DNA from: Vesta saturnalis
Taxonomy: Eukaryota > Arthropoda > Insecta > Coleoptera > Lampyridae
Direction: 5' to 3'
DNA length: 64,000 bases
NCBI GenBank assembly: GCA_036346205.1
Contig: JARFJB010000408.1
Span: forward strand, 567,501 to 631,500
The notes beneath the pieces are model-generated. The model saw nothing but the letters and a program-made list of their open reading frames with translations. It was not told where the DNA came from and searched no databases. This document shows, piece by piece, positions 13,311 through 25,487 of this stretch (position 1 is the first letter of the stretch; each line of letters starts with the position of its first letter). The translations under genes were made by a program, and so were the position numbers.

Positions 13311-13380
13311 AAGTGCTTGGGAAAAATTATAAATAACATATGAATTCGACTCAAGTGCGAAAACAGTCCTTCTCAGGACT

Positions 13381-13422
13381 AAGCCTGATGACGAAAGCAG
13401 AGCCCGCTTCCGAAACGTCGCG
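13381..13422 (+). ncRNA. Hammerhead ribozyme-like motif in Penelope terminal repeat
   Basis: The hammerhead core order is present: CTGATGA at 13385-13391, a stem II hairpin (cgaaagc with gcttccg, one mismatch), GAAAC at 13412-13416 and GTC at 13417-13419. Stem III would be the minimal ACGT, as reported for Penelope-like hammerheads. Stem I pairing is short (gc/gc visible). A perfect small hairpin (agtccttctcaggact, 13365-13380) precedes it. The predicted cleavage after 13419 falls at the start of the 50-bp repeat found at the 5' end of the same element at 12034. Activity is inferred from the motif only. Confidence 0.6.
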
Positions 13423-13468
13423 CTCAAAATGCATAAACTGTGGAAATAGGCCGATCAACTCCACTAAT
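13419..13468 (+). repeat. 3' copy of Penelope 50-bp terminal repeat
   Basis: cgcgctcaaaatgcataaac continuing to ccactaat matches 12034-12083. Direct repetition at both ends of one retroelement copy is the pseudo-LTR arrangement of Penelope-like elements. Confidence 0.8.
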
Positions 13469-13496
13469 TATCAAAGGAATCTAAACATAAGGAAAT

Positions 13497-13658
13497 ATAC
13501 AGGGTGTCCCATTTAAAAAATATGTTTGTAATACCCTGTAGAGATCGGCATATTTTGCAAATAACGAGCATATCGTTGCCTACAATTTTTGTAAATAACT
13601 TTTTTTGATGCACTCTATTATAACGGTGTAATCGACCAACTAAATACTCACCCTGTAT
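13497..13658. mobile_element. Short mariner MITE (~160 bp)
   Basis: It starts tatacagggtgtcccatt and ends actcaccctgtatat, giving inverted TACAGGGTG-type termini flanked by TA. The interior is non-coding. Size and ends fit a mariner-derived MITE. Confidence 0.75.
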
Positions 13659-14884
13659 ATCTTCAAAAAAAAAACTACTTTCATATTTATATCTAACAAT
13701 AATATCAATATAATAACAATATATTTGAAAACGCGAAAATAAACGCTATAGTAAACAAGCTTATAACATGTAAAAAGATTATTGGTTAACTATCATATGA
13801 TTATAATTCATTCCTATAAATGTGTTATCATATATTTTTTAATGTAATTGCATACGGCAAAGGACTATAATTGTTTCTGTTAAAATGGATTTGTTTATGG
13901 CTTTCGAGAGAAATGATTAACAATACGTTAATACACAATAGCACTAAAAAAATCTGTTGGACATAGTTGTTATTCTAACGTGGGTTAGCTTAACTTTTTA
14001 GTATTTAGACCCACTCTAAAAATTAATATATCATTAATGTTTGCTATTTATGCAAACATAATGCACATTCAATTTTATCTTGTAACATCGTTATATAATA
14101 ATAAAAGGTTTCACCATTTCTATTTATATCATTACATAGTAATTGATCATATAAAATCGTTTTATACTTATTATGGCATGAGTAATCCTAATCATTATAA
14201 ACTATTGTAATGAAATTTTATGTTTTTTGTTTATCCAATTGCATCCGTATTTAATTAAAATTTTAATCATTAAATTAAAGTTACAACAAACTATAAAGAC
14301 TAAATCAAGCATGTTGATAACCGGTCACGATTACACATTGCTTTTAATTTATGTCCTATTCTTCTTGATACTGAACAATACATAGCACATGGTCCATATG
14401 CAAAGATTCTGGAGGAAACAATAGGATAAGAGTACAGAGAATGCGTTCTGACCGCGTTGAAGATAAAAAATTATGGAATACCAAAGCGTCCCATACTAGG
14501 ATGTTGTCACGCAGCGTCGGCGCTTCTGATATGTCAGAGCCAGTGCTTTAATACTTTCCACGGTATTATACGTTTAAGCCCAGTAGATGAAATTATTACA
14601 TGACTAACCTTTGATCCTAAGAATCAATCATTTTATGGCTTCTGTAATAGAACTCACTTATCTTAATGCATATTGCAGTGTCGATGATCATGAAGTATTT
14701 AAGTGAACCTCGACTTGAGTGTAGTAAAATGCAATTATTATTGATGGTGAATTAGATAATCCATTCCGGAATATTTTATTTATGTCATGGAAGAATCGAA
14801 ACAAATAGTAAAAGTGTAAATTTATCTTAATGCGTAGCATAAATATTAATGTTTATTTAGAAGCAAACTCTAAATTTTTATTGT
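13659..14884. other. Unrecognised AT-rich interval
   Basis: I see no gene, RNA or paired repeat here on either strand. Confidence 0.4.
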
Positions 14885-15990
14885 CAGGGCCGGCCTGGCT
14901 AAGTTCGGACGGTTAACAAGCTGTGTAGAGGGTGCCAAACCTATCCGACACCTAGTGTTGCTTATTATCACTACTTCCACGAGAACATTTCATAGTCTTA
15001 CTCAATTACATTTTTAAACTACATATTGAGAATATCCTTTTCCGTGGCCATCCTAATGAAGGTTTCTAAATTTTCGTTAGATATTTCTCCTCGCAGATGA
15101 GACAGCTTACGCAAGATATATTGTGGGTAAGGGTTTTAGACCTTAAGGAATTCGTTATATCGAAGCGACTATATATTATACTCTACCAATATTTTTATCA
15201 ACGCACTTAAGGCAAGTGTTACACACCTTTGTTTTACTGTACCTTATAAAGTTCTTCCTTAAAAGTTAAATCTGATTTGCGTTCGCGCTAACCGATGTGA
15301 TCGTTCGCAATTGATCTAATACTAATCTGCAGTCAAATTTGAGCGAAAGAAATATATTCCTCCCTAGGTTTTCTTTTGTCCATTTGTAGGAATAATTTCA
15401 CAAATTCTATCGAATGAATTAAACGGTACCTACTGAATTATAACTGAGAAAGCGTTTGTGATCAAATCATGCAAGATGCAAGTACAAAAACGTATTATGA
15501 ATGAATCGACTGTCCATTGCCTGAATGACTTCGTCCAATATACCACAAAAAAAAGAAATACGAAAAATATCTTACGACGCAGAACCAATTTTTTCATGTA
15601 GAGCGGTTTCGCCTAGCATCCTCTTCGCGATTCTTACTCGCCTAATTTTAAATTCATCTTCTATGGTGATATTCCTGAGAGTATTGCCAATTTAGGCTTC
15701 TTTTTCTAACATATTTGACATGGTTGTTGCAAATACATTTGCAGGATTCAAAGTCACGGGAAACTGCTCATGGAGCGATTTTTATCTGTGACAAATAAAA
15801 TTCGATCATAATGTAGGTTGTTTATAGATATACTTTAAAAATTTGAAGGAAACCATGGCCAACAAAATCGTTTAAAGCGACACGAACTTTTGTAAAGGTA
15901 AAGTTACAAAGTTCTTTATACGTAATTCTAACTGACATTGAGTCACCTACGGACAAACGCAAGATCGGCGCTATAAGAGTCATTGATATA
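14885..15990 (-). pseudogene. hAT transposase C-terminal region, heavily decayed
   Basis: Read on the minus strand, disconnected frames keep hAT (DUF4371/dimerisation) order. KIRRVRIAKRMLGETA lies near 15650-15590, then ILDEVIQAMDSRFIHNTFLY (~15545-15480), SLKFDCRLVLDQLRT (~15355-15310), CNTCLKCV near 15215 and finally LETFIRMATEKDILNM (~15070-15025), which matches the typical hAT C-terminus. About 140 bp further, cagggccggcctggc at 14885 resembles a hAT terminal repeat and sits where the 3' end should be. The 5' end was not found. Many stops interrupt the frames. Confidence 0.65.
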
Positions 15991-18900
15991 TTTGGTCAAT
16001 GTAAATGACAGAGCAAATAAGGAACAATGGCTTACAGTTATCATATACAAGTTACACGTATATAGGTATAGAATAGAAGTAAGTAAAATTTATAGAGAGA
16101 ATTGGTTCATTTAATTAACATTCAATATTGTAGATAACCGTACAACTAATGCAACTAAATGGTTCAATTAAAATCACTATGTTCAATATAATAGCTGCAC
16201 AATTCCAACTTGTGCGAACAGGCAGTTTGATTGGTGTACATAATTAGTTATCATAAATTAATTCCCTTGGTAAGCAGGTGAAATGAATGTAATTGTAGAC
16301 TGACCTGTTTCGATCTCTTCAATCAGAGATATGAAAGTCAAAGGTGTACAGGTAGTGTGTAGATAATGAAGTTTACATTTACAGTAAGTGAACTTGAGTG
16401 TAGACTAGAGGTGCTCATGCAATTTCAGTAAGGATCGTTGAAGTTATTTTCCGAAGTAATCACAATGATGTGACCGGAATGTTGATATCATCAGTAGTAC
16501 ATAATGGTATAGCAAACTCCAAAAAAAGGAAGAGTGGAAGTAAAAGTAAACGTCCACATTGGACACATATGTTGATATACTACTTTATTTTCGAGATTTA
16601 ACCCGTTGAAATAGGTATGCAGTGGCCTTTATTCAATGTAAATGGTGCGTTGGATTATACATCATTAAGTTGGCCCATTTAATTAAATTTAAACAGAGAA
16701 TTCCGAAGCACGTGTTTTTCAATCCAATATCTTCTTGGAAAGAGGTTATCTTATACATTAAATTCTAATTCTACCACTAGATATCATATATTTTTCTGAA
16801 TTTATATAATTATTATACAACGATGAGTTAAATAATTATTTATACCCACAAAGCAGAAAATTACAATTTAATTAGAGAATACATAATTTAAATGATATCC
16901 AAGGGTTAATTGCCTAACACGGCTTTTAATTACGGTAAACTATTATGATTATGGCACAAAATTTACAAAAAAAAGTTGCTAATGTGGAGTAAAATAGCGA
17001 AATTCAAATTACGGATGTCAAAATCTTGTCAGGTTTGGCAATGCTCCACATTGAGCAAAACTGCAAAAAACTGTAAGTAGTCGCTAATTAGTAAATACTA
17101 TCGTTAGTATAAATGTTATAGCTTCATTATTGGTATTGAGAAACCCTTATATGTTGACAGCAAAGGTAAAGAAATACTAGGACTGTCACATAATCACTGG
17201 TTACAATCGTAACGTATTATTAAAAATAAATTAACCAACAAAGTGTTATGCTAATTGGTGGCTGACGTCATGGAAGATAATCGCAACATAGAGTAACAAC
17301 CCCAAAGGTTTATGCTTAATAGTGTATATTTGATGCACGATGGTCTGCGCTTGAGGATTACGTTTACTATGATTACGTAGTCTCATCGTATAATTAAAGT
17401 ATTTTGTTTTTTGTTTGTTTAAGGTGAGCTTCCTGAGCGCCATTTCCCGAATGCTCCCTTGCACTCATTGTACTGATTCTGTTTTTTTCCTTATTCTAGT
17501 TTAGCCTTAGCTGTTATAATAACTGCTATAATTGACCAGAATTGGCGTCTCTCTTGTATTTTTCAAGCTTAATCCTGGTTTATCATACCAAGGAGCTCTT
17601 AAATTCAACTACAACAGGACCTTAGAAATTATATTTCTCAAGAGTTTTTTATTTTGCTAACTCTTCCTGCTCTTGTCTAACCAATACAACGACGTTTAAA
17701 TATGGGAGTGGAGTGCAGTCCCAAATCACTACTAAGATTATACGTTAGTAGCTTGTTGATTGTGGGCCGTATCTGCATAACTACTACGAAACAGTCCAAA
17801 AATTATCATTAACGATAAGTAGGTAAAACAATCCCAATGTCTCAAACTGCAGTTCTGATGTAACATATTCTCATGGTATCTTTACTTCTTTTTACAGCTT
17901 ACGAAATGGCTCCCTAATCTAAATATTTTAGTCTGTAAAACGTCAAGTTGTAAAAATAAATTTTTGCTCCTAATATTCTGAATACAAATTACGAATATAA
18001 ATTTAGCGCTTTCAGCCCAAAATAGTGGGGTATTACATATAATGGCGATCGATCTATAAATTAAAGCATGTGGTGTATTTCGTGACGTGAACAATGATTT
18101 TTACTATGTAAGTACATTTGAGTATCATGTCTGAAAAATAATATGATTTAAATGATCGTCCAGACTTCTTTAGGTAGGTCACGGATTCCAAAATTACACC
18201 GGGTGATAAAGCACCCACTTAATTTAGAACTAATTTTTCAAATAATTTGAGTTGTATTTTCATGTAGGATTGCAACTGTTTGGGATTCGTCAGCATAGAC
18301 TGGAAACAATAAAAAAATACTCCAAGGTGGTAAAATCAGACTATCTTGATAATAAATTCAATCACCACCACTGTGCTACACGACAAAACAGTGGAACTCC
18401 ATTTATGCAATACATCCACAGGTTTATAATATACCTACCATACATTGGTGACCCCCCGATAGGTCTCAATATTGACAGCTCATTCGTTATTTTCCAGGTA
18501 GGAATGGCCGATGATACCGTCAGACTGAAATATACACCGAATAGTCATCTTTCCGGAGTTCTTCAGTGGAAGTTCATGTTCTCTTCTGCATTATGATCTT
18601 GTAACGGGTGCCAACATCTGTCTCACTATGGCTCCATTACAATACCGCAGAATGATTCTGACTAGGACGGTTTAACCCAGCAGTATAATCAGGCATCCAT
18701 CGTAAGACCTTTTAACTAGATTGCGCCTTATTTCTTGGAACAAACAATAATGTATTTATTACTTGTTAAGCTAACATTCCAATCCAATCAAATGCCCTAC
18801 TAGTGAGTAATTTTTATAACCAAAAATTTTGGTTTGCTAATTAGACATTAAATTTTAGATTCAGACATAAAGTGTTGTTATCTCCAACAAAATTTTAAAA

Positions 18901-19415
18901 TGTAAATATAGGTAATGATTTAAAGCCACAATGGCAGTACGTTTTAAACCAACAACGTTTGAAGAAATTGTACTGTTTTAGAGTATTTTCTAAATTGGCG
19001 TATTTCAAAAAATGGTTTACCATCTTTAGGGTTTGATTTTTAGTGAATAAGGATTGTTGTATACTTGCTATAAACGACGAAGCTTCTAATGAATAATGAA
19101 TTACACATTATCCAGTTTCTACGGATTGCTTCCTGAATGAAAGAAATAATTGTGTTTTTAAGATGGCTCGATTATTTCGTTTGATTATTGTTAGTTGTCG
19201 GAAATGGTTTTTCTTAAATTCTTTGTGAAATTTCAAAGGCAGATGAGTGAACATCATGTGCTACTGAGACTTAAAAACAACTTTGAAAGGAAATGATAAG
19301 AAATTACTTCTCTTTGATGAGAAAGATAACATAAATACTTCTAATTTGGGAATAAGGAAGGTCAAAGATCATGTCACCGATTGCATGATTTTTCCTGTGA
19401 GGTTCAGTTATATTA
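15991..19415. other. Unrecognised interval
   Basis: No domain is recognised. The longest open frame, 18252-18596 on the plus strand (114 codons), has no recognisable motif. A string at 16309-16335 (complement ttgaagagatcgaaacaggt) resembles 3'-end motifs of some retroelements but lacks a clear stem II. The region may be old transposon sequence beyond recognition. Confidence 0.35.
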
Positions 19416-19790
19416 AAACATATCTGGTATGGAACACCACACGACCTTCCAACCTATAAAATGGAAATTAAAAGAAATGAAATAATTTTAAAAACATTTT
19501 TTAAGGATAATTAGCAACCTCTTTTATAAGAAGTTCATTACGGAAATAGGCAACATTGTAAACGCAAAGAATCTGTCAAACAGACGTTTAAAACTTCATG
19601 ACAGACAGAGGTTATTAGACATTATAGATACTAACATAAATTAAAAGCAATGAAGTAATTGTAATTGCAATATTTTAGCACCTCTTGTTTATACGTTTAT
19701 ACGAAAACAGGCAACATTGTAAAAACAAAAACAATAATCTATGTAAGAATGAAGTTTAAAACTTCATGTCAGATAGATGTTTATAGACAT
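19416..19790 (+). repeat. Left inverted-repeat arm of the recombinase element
   Basis: Starting tggtatggaacaccacacga, this arm is the inverted counterpart of 22470-22827. It contains two direct sub-repeats of ~165-175 bp, seen as ggcaacattgtaaacgc at 19549 and ggcaacattgtaaaaac at 19710. Confidence 0.85.
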
Positions 19791-20296
19791 AAATGCATGT
19801 CAAGGCTGTTTTACCACTCGGGACAACTTCAGATTCCAAGTAGGCCGTTCACTATTTTTAGTCTGTATTGCTACAAGACACACGTTACCACTCTAATGCA
19901 ACCATTCCTGTGCGTTGCGAAATGTAAGTAGAACGTTTGTCTAGCAACCGCCCTAATTTACGACATGCAGAAGACCTACAATTGGTTGAGGCACTTTCAA
20001 CTAAATTGACAGGCATATTTCAAATACATGTGAACGGGCAACATCTTGGGTAATTCTAAGAAACAAATCTACATCCGGTTTATCGGTGAATATGTTTACA
20101 CTTTTGTGCAACAAATGTTTAGTACGTGAATATGACTGGACAGTTTCTACGTTTACCTTTAAATCAAAACCACGAGGCGAGCAATAAATACTGCTTTAAC
20201 ATTAATGGACAGGAAAAATAGATTCTCTCTTGAACAATATTATTATTACAGGTAATTCTGGGTTCAGAGTCAAATTAAAACCAAAAAACAGTTTTT

Positions 20297-20344
20297 TTTT
20301 AAGTCGGTCGGTCGGTGGGTGGTCTGTGGGTGCGTGTGTGTGTA

Positions 20345-20441
<97 letters not shown>

Positions 20442-20503
20442 ATCGGTGCGTGCGTACGTGTGCGTGTGTGCGTGCGTGCGTGCACGCGTGCGTGTGTATG
20501 AAT
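20297..20503. repeat. (TG)n microsatellite with G/T-rich flanks
   Basis: A run of ~90 bp of pure TG (about 20348-20437) is flanked by variant tracts (ggtcggtcggtgggtgg and tgcgtgcgtgcacgcgtgcg). ORFs across it are low-complexity artefacts. Confidence 0.95.
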
Positions 20504-21027
20504 GTATGTTAGTATCCACGATAACTCCAGAACGAAAATACGTACGTGTTTAAAATTTAGCGGCAAATAAGGGAGAATTTATGTGTTAGTTCACATCTTT
20601 CATTATCTGAACCACAATTAATTTTATAAGGAAAAGTGTAGACGTATTTTTTAAAGATAGTTTAAATTTTATATAAATTGTTTAATACAAAGTGAAATAA
20701 GTGAAAAAATTAAATAAGTATGATTGAAAATGCTGAAGCTGTATTAGCGACATTTTTATAGAAGCGGGCGGCTTTGGAATTTTTTTTTAAATTAAGATGT
20801 ATTTGTGTATATTAATCTCTATCTGAAATTAAGTTTTAATAGTATATTGCATACACTATTTCTTCTACAACCTCTTAATAAAAAAATAACTAGGTAGGTA
20901 TGTACTTTATTTTGAACATTTATGTTTATAGTATAATGAACAGTTCTAACTTGTACTAAAAAACGTTTATTACAAAAATAGCAAAAAATGAACTTTGACA
21001 AAAAAAGAAACAAAACTTTACAATTAC

Positions 21028-22186
21028 CTACTCTTTTTGATTAATAATTACATTTTCTATAGTACAATTATTAAATTGCATTTGCGGTACTTTTGGGATA
21101 ACATTAGTTGATGCCATTGCTGATGTTGAAGGTAATGGATTGACATTTATTGAATTGTTGATTTCGTTGTATTCAATCGAATTTAAAATTTGATTGGTGA
21201 CATTGATTTTATTTTGAACTGAATCCTCAATGTAATTTTCGGCTACTGCCGTAGATTTCCACCCACCGTTGCGTTTTAAAGAGGTGATGTCACCACCAGC
21301 ATCAACTAATATTGTTGCAGAAGTGCGACGAAAGCAGTGTCCGGTATATAAATTGGGACCTGGAAGATTTAGGTAGATAGCAATTTCTTTTCCTATCCTA
21401 CCAAATTTATTTATTCCTACGTTTTGTACGGTGCATTTCCCATTTATGTAATTGATAAAAAATGACGTAGTTGCACAGTTTTTAGGGCGAAAATTCATGT
21501 ACTTTTTGCATGTTTCATAATACTTTCCTGTTATTGTAAATTTTCTTGTTGTTTTCGTTTTTGTGTCCCTAATTGTAACTAACAGCGTTGATTTAAAATC
21601 ATCATTTACATCTTTTAGTTCCAATTTGTGGAGCTGGTTCCTTCTGCAAGCACCCATAATGCCAAAAATATATATCTCCTATGAAAGAGACACTATTTTT
21701 CCTGTACAAACAAAATTTAGATTAACTGACCTTTGCCAATAAATATTTAACATCAGGGGCTTCTCCAATAAATTGTTTCATTTCATTCGTAGAAAACGTT
21801 TTAGATTTTTTGGGTTTATACCCTTCAGATTTCCTTTTCATTAGAGCATGCAATTTGGTGTATTTGGATATATCCACTTTATGTTTAAGAGATAACGTCG
21901 ATTTTAAAATTGAGTATCGTGTCCATACACTTGAAGATTTAAATTTTTTAGCCGCTTCTTCAAAATAAACAATTAGAACGTTTTCCGAAAAGCTGTTAAC
22001 GTTCTTGGTATTTCTCCAATCCATAAATTCGGAATAACATTTTTCATACGCTTCTGCCGATTTTGCGGGTAATAAATTGTTTGCAGCTATTGTAGCTTGT
22101 TCTGTAATTTCTGGTGGAGTTAAGGTTTCTATTTCACTGTCACTATCGTCAATTTTTGCGGGGTTTTTATTTGAAGAAAGTACCAA
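21028..22186 (-). CDS. Crypton-like tyrosine recombinase, two exons
   Basis: Exon 1 is 22186-21731 and exon 2 is 21678-21028, joined across a 52-bp GT...AG intron (donor aaag|gtcagt, acceptor ttcatag|gag) that keeps the frame (LLAK then EIYIFGIMGACRRN). The joined frame is 368 codons. Exon 1 has a SAM-like core-binding domain (SAEAYEKCYSEFMDWRNTKN). Exon 2 is the catalytic domain: Arg in GACRRNQL (residues ~164/165), HxxR in GHCFRRTSATIL (H266, R269), GGWKS (W292) and the nucleophile Tyr in AENYIED (Y301). It would cut and rejoin DNA through a 3'-phosphotyrosine. The first codon of the open frame is TTG in an aaaattgg context, with an in-frame TGA two codons upstream. The first in-frame ATG is residue 55, so the start codon may be lost or lie in another exon. 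No internal stop is present. Confidence 0.82.
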
Positions 22187-22299
22187 TTTTCACAACTTTT
22201 ATTCAAAGAGCTTAGAATTGTCACAATTAATTAATTTTATATCTGTCAGAAATACTCATATGGCCACTTCGATATTTAGCGAACACTGTGCTGATGTTG

Positions 22300-22380
22300 C
22301 ATTTCTATTGGTTGTAAAATCACTGCAAATTTGATAGTTAGCAGATATTGTAGTAATTTTGCATTTCTATTGGCTGTACA
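22300..22380 (-). promoter_or_regulatory. Paired CCAAT boxes upstream of the recombinase ORF
   Basis: Read on the minus strand, ccaatagaaatgcaa occurs near 22311-22297 and agccaatagaaatgcaaa near 22375-22358. The copies are 62 bp apart, each a CCAAT box joined to an ATGCAAA octamer-like motif. They lie ~115 and ~175 bp upstream of the recombinase frame and point toward it. The duplicated spacing suggests a proximal promoter. No clear TATA box is assigned. Confidence 0.45.
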
Positions 22381-22469
22381 CTTGTATTATTATCAAAAAT
22401 TTGAATCATTATGGGTATCATTAAAGTACGGGGCGTGCACATTTAATAAACCAATTAAAGCATAGGAGT

Positions 22470-22827
22470 AGAAAAACGTCATTCTGGCATAGATTATTGT
22501 TTTTATTTTTACGATGTTGCCTGTTTCCGTTAGGAACGTATAGCATAGTTATCCTAAAAAACATGAAATTGAAGTTATTTCATTTCTTTTAATTTAAGTT
22601 AGCATCTACTTGTCTATTAACCTCCGTCTGTCATGAAGATTCAAACATCTGTTTGAAATAGATTATGGTTTTTGCGTTTACAATGTTGCCTACTTTCGTA
22701 ATAAACTTCCTATAAAAGAGATTTCATAATTATCCTAAAAAATTGTTATTCAAATTATTTCATTTCTTTTAATTTCCATTTTGTAGGTTAGAAGGTCGTG
22801 TGGTGTTCCACACCAAATGTTTTTGTA
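22470..22827 (-). repeat. Right inverted-repeat arm of the recombinase element
   Basis: The complement of this arm reads tggtgtggaacaccacacga and follows the left arm through both sub-repeats. Divergence is moderate with small indels, implying an insertion that is not very recent. Confidence 0.85.
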
Positions 22828-25045
22828 ACACAGCTGTACCAAAGAAATAAGGTCAATTTTCATTTATTTATTTGTTCTAACAATAGGTACATAAATAACA
22901 CAACTATTTGTTTTCATTTTTCGGGATATAGAAACGGTATCTTGTATCGAGAAACGTAACCCAACGTATGATTAGGTAAAAACGAAAGCAAGTCAGGAAA
23001 GAGAATGCATAAATGATATTTGTGCCCAATGTGTTTATATTGAAGACGAAGGATTTGTCGACTTTCCACGAAACTACTAAACAGGTTTTCTAGTTATATA
23101 CAGCAATATTTTACTAGAAAAAATTTCTTTGCTTAAATTGTTTGGCAAGTATTTTGGATTGAAATAAATTAATGATTCAGTTACGTAAATTGGTACTATT
23201 CCGTTCACTCCTTAACGTCTCATTCGGTGGATATCGTGCTATTTTTATCATTATTATCCTAAACAAACCGTTATAATGCTTATTAAATTAATTATTGATT
23301 AATTATTAATGTGAAGATTTAATTCTGATATCGAGTAGATTCGCTGATAACTTGAAAACCTTCATATAAGTTACCAAATTATTGTGCGTCGACTAAAAAT
23401 GTGGTACATACTTGATTTTTGAAGGGTTTGTTTAAAGTGGTTACTATATACTCTAAATTAAATTGCAATTTCTCTAATTAAGGCTATGCCAAATAAATAA
23501 TTTTTTACAGATAAAATTTAAAGTTGGAGATGAGTACCAGAAAAACTACTATAAATATATAAAAAAGACGTGAGGAGCGGCTTATTGATATGCAGGGCAG
23601 TCGACACATGCTATGTTCTCACATGCACCTTATATGGAGCAACTCATTATTTACATCCAGAGATATTGGGCACTTGTAAACCGTCTAGATACACCGCTTG
23701 GCTTTCTATCTTATCAGTCTGTCGACCTGTGCCGGTGTAACTACGACATTCATGACGGTGACATACTCAGATTGAAAATGCTAAACATACTTTTAAACCA
23801 GGTATAAACTTGTACCTTATTATACAGAAACAGCGAACAACTATTATACAAACGTCTCTATTGAAGCGTTTTAAAACAATGTATATGCTTGTTTAGAAGT
23901 ACAAATATGAAATGAAGAAAAACATTACTTCTAAAACAATCGTTCCTTTTAACTTTTTTATGTTACAAATTAATCATTTATTTAAATATAATATTAAAAA
24001 CATGTATTTGTAACGATTAGTTTGATTATTTATAACATTGTGAGGTTACAGTTACATTTATTTTAGTATAGATAAAACTTTTGATTCATTATTATGCTTC
24101 AAAAAAATATTTAATGCAATCGCATAAATCATACTATGCAATAGTAAAATACAGGTGATGCATAATATTTAGTGCAAATGCTAAATGTTATTTGAGGAAA
24201 ATCTGTTGAAAAATTATAGCAAAAGAACTTTTCGCAAGAATATATACTAAACCGATAGATTTTGGACACCTGCTGTAATAGTACATAAACAAAATATTTT
24301 CATATAGGGAAGATAAATTAACTATTTAATCTTCAAATTAGTAAAAGTAAATAAAATGAGTTCTATTCTTTAAAACCCAAATGTCTATGCGCATTTTTAT
24401 ATTTGTTGATCTCTACAACAATATAATTTATTGTCGTATATACGGATTTGCAATTTGTCGTAGTCTTACTACAAGGCATCTATTTACATTCATTGGTAAC
24501 CGTTAAAACAAAATAATTTGTAAATGTGAGATGCTACGTACACTTTAAAGCAACATAATTCCATGCGTTGGTGGATTAATTTTGAATATAGCTATGTAAA
24601 TTATTGCCATATATTAACAGCAAAATAATTTTGCATTTACAGCACTTACGTTTCGTATATTTCAAATTCTGTTCAGTATGATTTGGACTATCTAGTTTAC
24701 GATCTGTTGGACTGTATTCTACGTACTAGCTAAAAATACGCTCAAAGAATTGAGAATCTAAGTAGTATATTCTCGGCATGGGACGTTTGAACGCCGCCAT
24801 TTGAACGTCGTCGTTTAGGCGCCGAGATGTTTGAACACAGGGACATTTGAACGTAAGGACAATTGAACTAAAAACGGAAATAATGTAAACAAGACACATT
24901 GCTATGTATTTTATTTTAAGAAAAGTTGTATATTAGTAACATCTGCACCCGTAAAGCTCCAAAAATCATTTTCACCACAATCACTTTTGTGATCGAATAC
25001 ATTCACAAATTTTCCTTTTCCTTTCTTGCTGAGAATCCATAATTA
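22828..25045. other. Unrecognised AT-rich interval with TTTGAACG repeats
   Basis: No gene is recognised. At 24784-24872 a short imperfect array repeats the core (a/g)catttgaacg (gacgtttgaacg, gccatttgaacg, gatgtttgaaca, gacatttgaacg, gacaattgaact), possibly the subterminal tip of an unidentified element. The ORF at 23613-23807 has no recognisable domain. Confidence 0.4.
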
Positions 25046-25453
25046 GGGGAACATGGGGCGGATCGGACATCTTAAGATTTAAACTAATTTTTTATACTTA
25101 CAATATCGCCTTATCAAACCAATTTTTTGTTGTATGAAAGCTGAAACAGTTTGTTACCATTGCACTAAGTTTAAAATCTACACTATTGTGGGAAATTTGT
25201 TTTTTTTTCGGTTCTTCAAAAAAATGTTCAAAGAGACTGTTCTCCTCAGTCACGGGGCAGAACGGGCACGTCCCAACTTTCGTATTGTAAGGTAGCATAA
25301 ATTTAAGAATTTTTTTGTAAACTAAATTAGACTAACTAATTAAAGCAAAAAACATTTATTAATGGTTTAAAATGAAAACAAAACATGAGAAATAATAAAA
25401 TACTTATCTTTTTTGGGGTTTTTTAATGGTGTACTTTAAATTATACAATCTAA

Positions 25454-25487
25454 ACGTTTCGATAACATTTACAGTTATCTTCGTCAG
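25454..25487 (-). ncRNA. Hammerhead-like motif, left fold-back arm
   Basis: On the minus strand: CTGACGA, stem II agataac ... gttatc with a loop of ~7 nt, then GAAACGTTT. This matches the core order CUGANGA, stem II, GAAA, with minimal stem III ACGT and cleavage triplet GTT. Stem I is not evident. Function is inferred from the motif only. Confidence 0.45.

Larger units (their letters stand above)
19416..22827 (-). mobile_element. Crypton-like tyrosine-recombinase element inside long inverted repeats
   Basis: Inverted repeats of ~375 bp (19416-19790 and ~22470-22827) enclose a two-exon tyrosine recombinase on the minus strand and a (TG)n microsatellite. Each arm is itself two tandem ~165-175 bp units sharing gaaattaaaagaaatgaaat and ggcaacattgtaaacgc. 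No reverse transcriptase, DDE domain or other ORF is recognised inside. Classical Cryptons lack terminal inverted repeats, so either these arms belong to the element, which would be unusual, or the recombinase sits inside an unrelated repeat. No convincing target duplication is visible at the outer edges. Confidence 0.65.

Noticed and set aside
16305..16340. Possible fifth hammerhead-like motif (ctgattgaagagatcgaaac on the minus strand)
   Set aside because: The core is not CTGANGA and there is no stem II of useful length.
18440..18475. ttggtgaccccccg resembling a primer-binding-site region of an LTR retrotransposon
   Set aside because: No LTR edges, gag or RT were found on either side; chance similarity is likely.
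20202..20566. Several overlapping ORFs across the TG microsatellite on both strands
   Set aside because: They are low-complexity translations of (TG)n/(CA)n and carry no coding signal.
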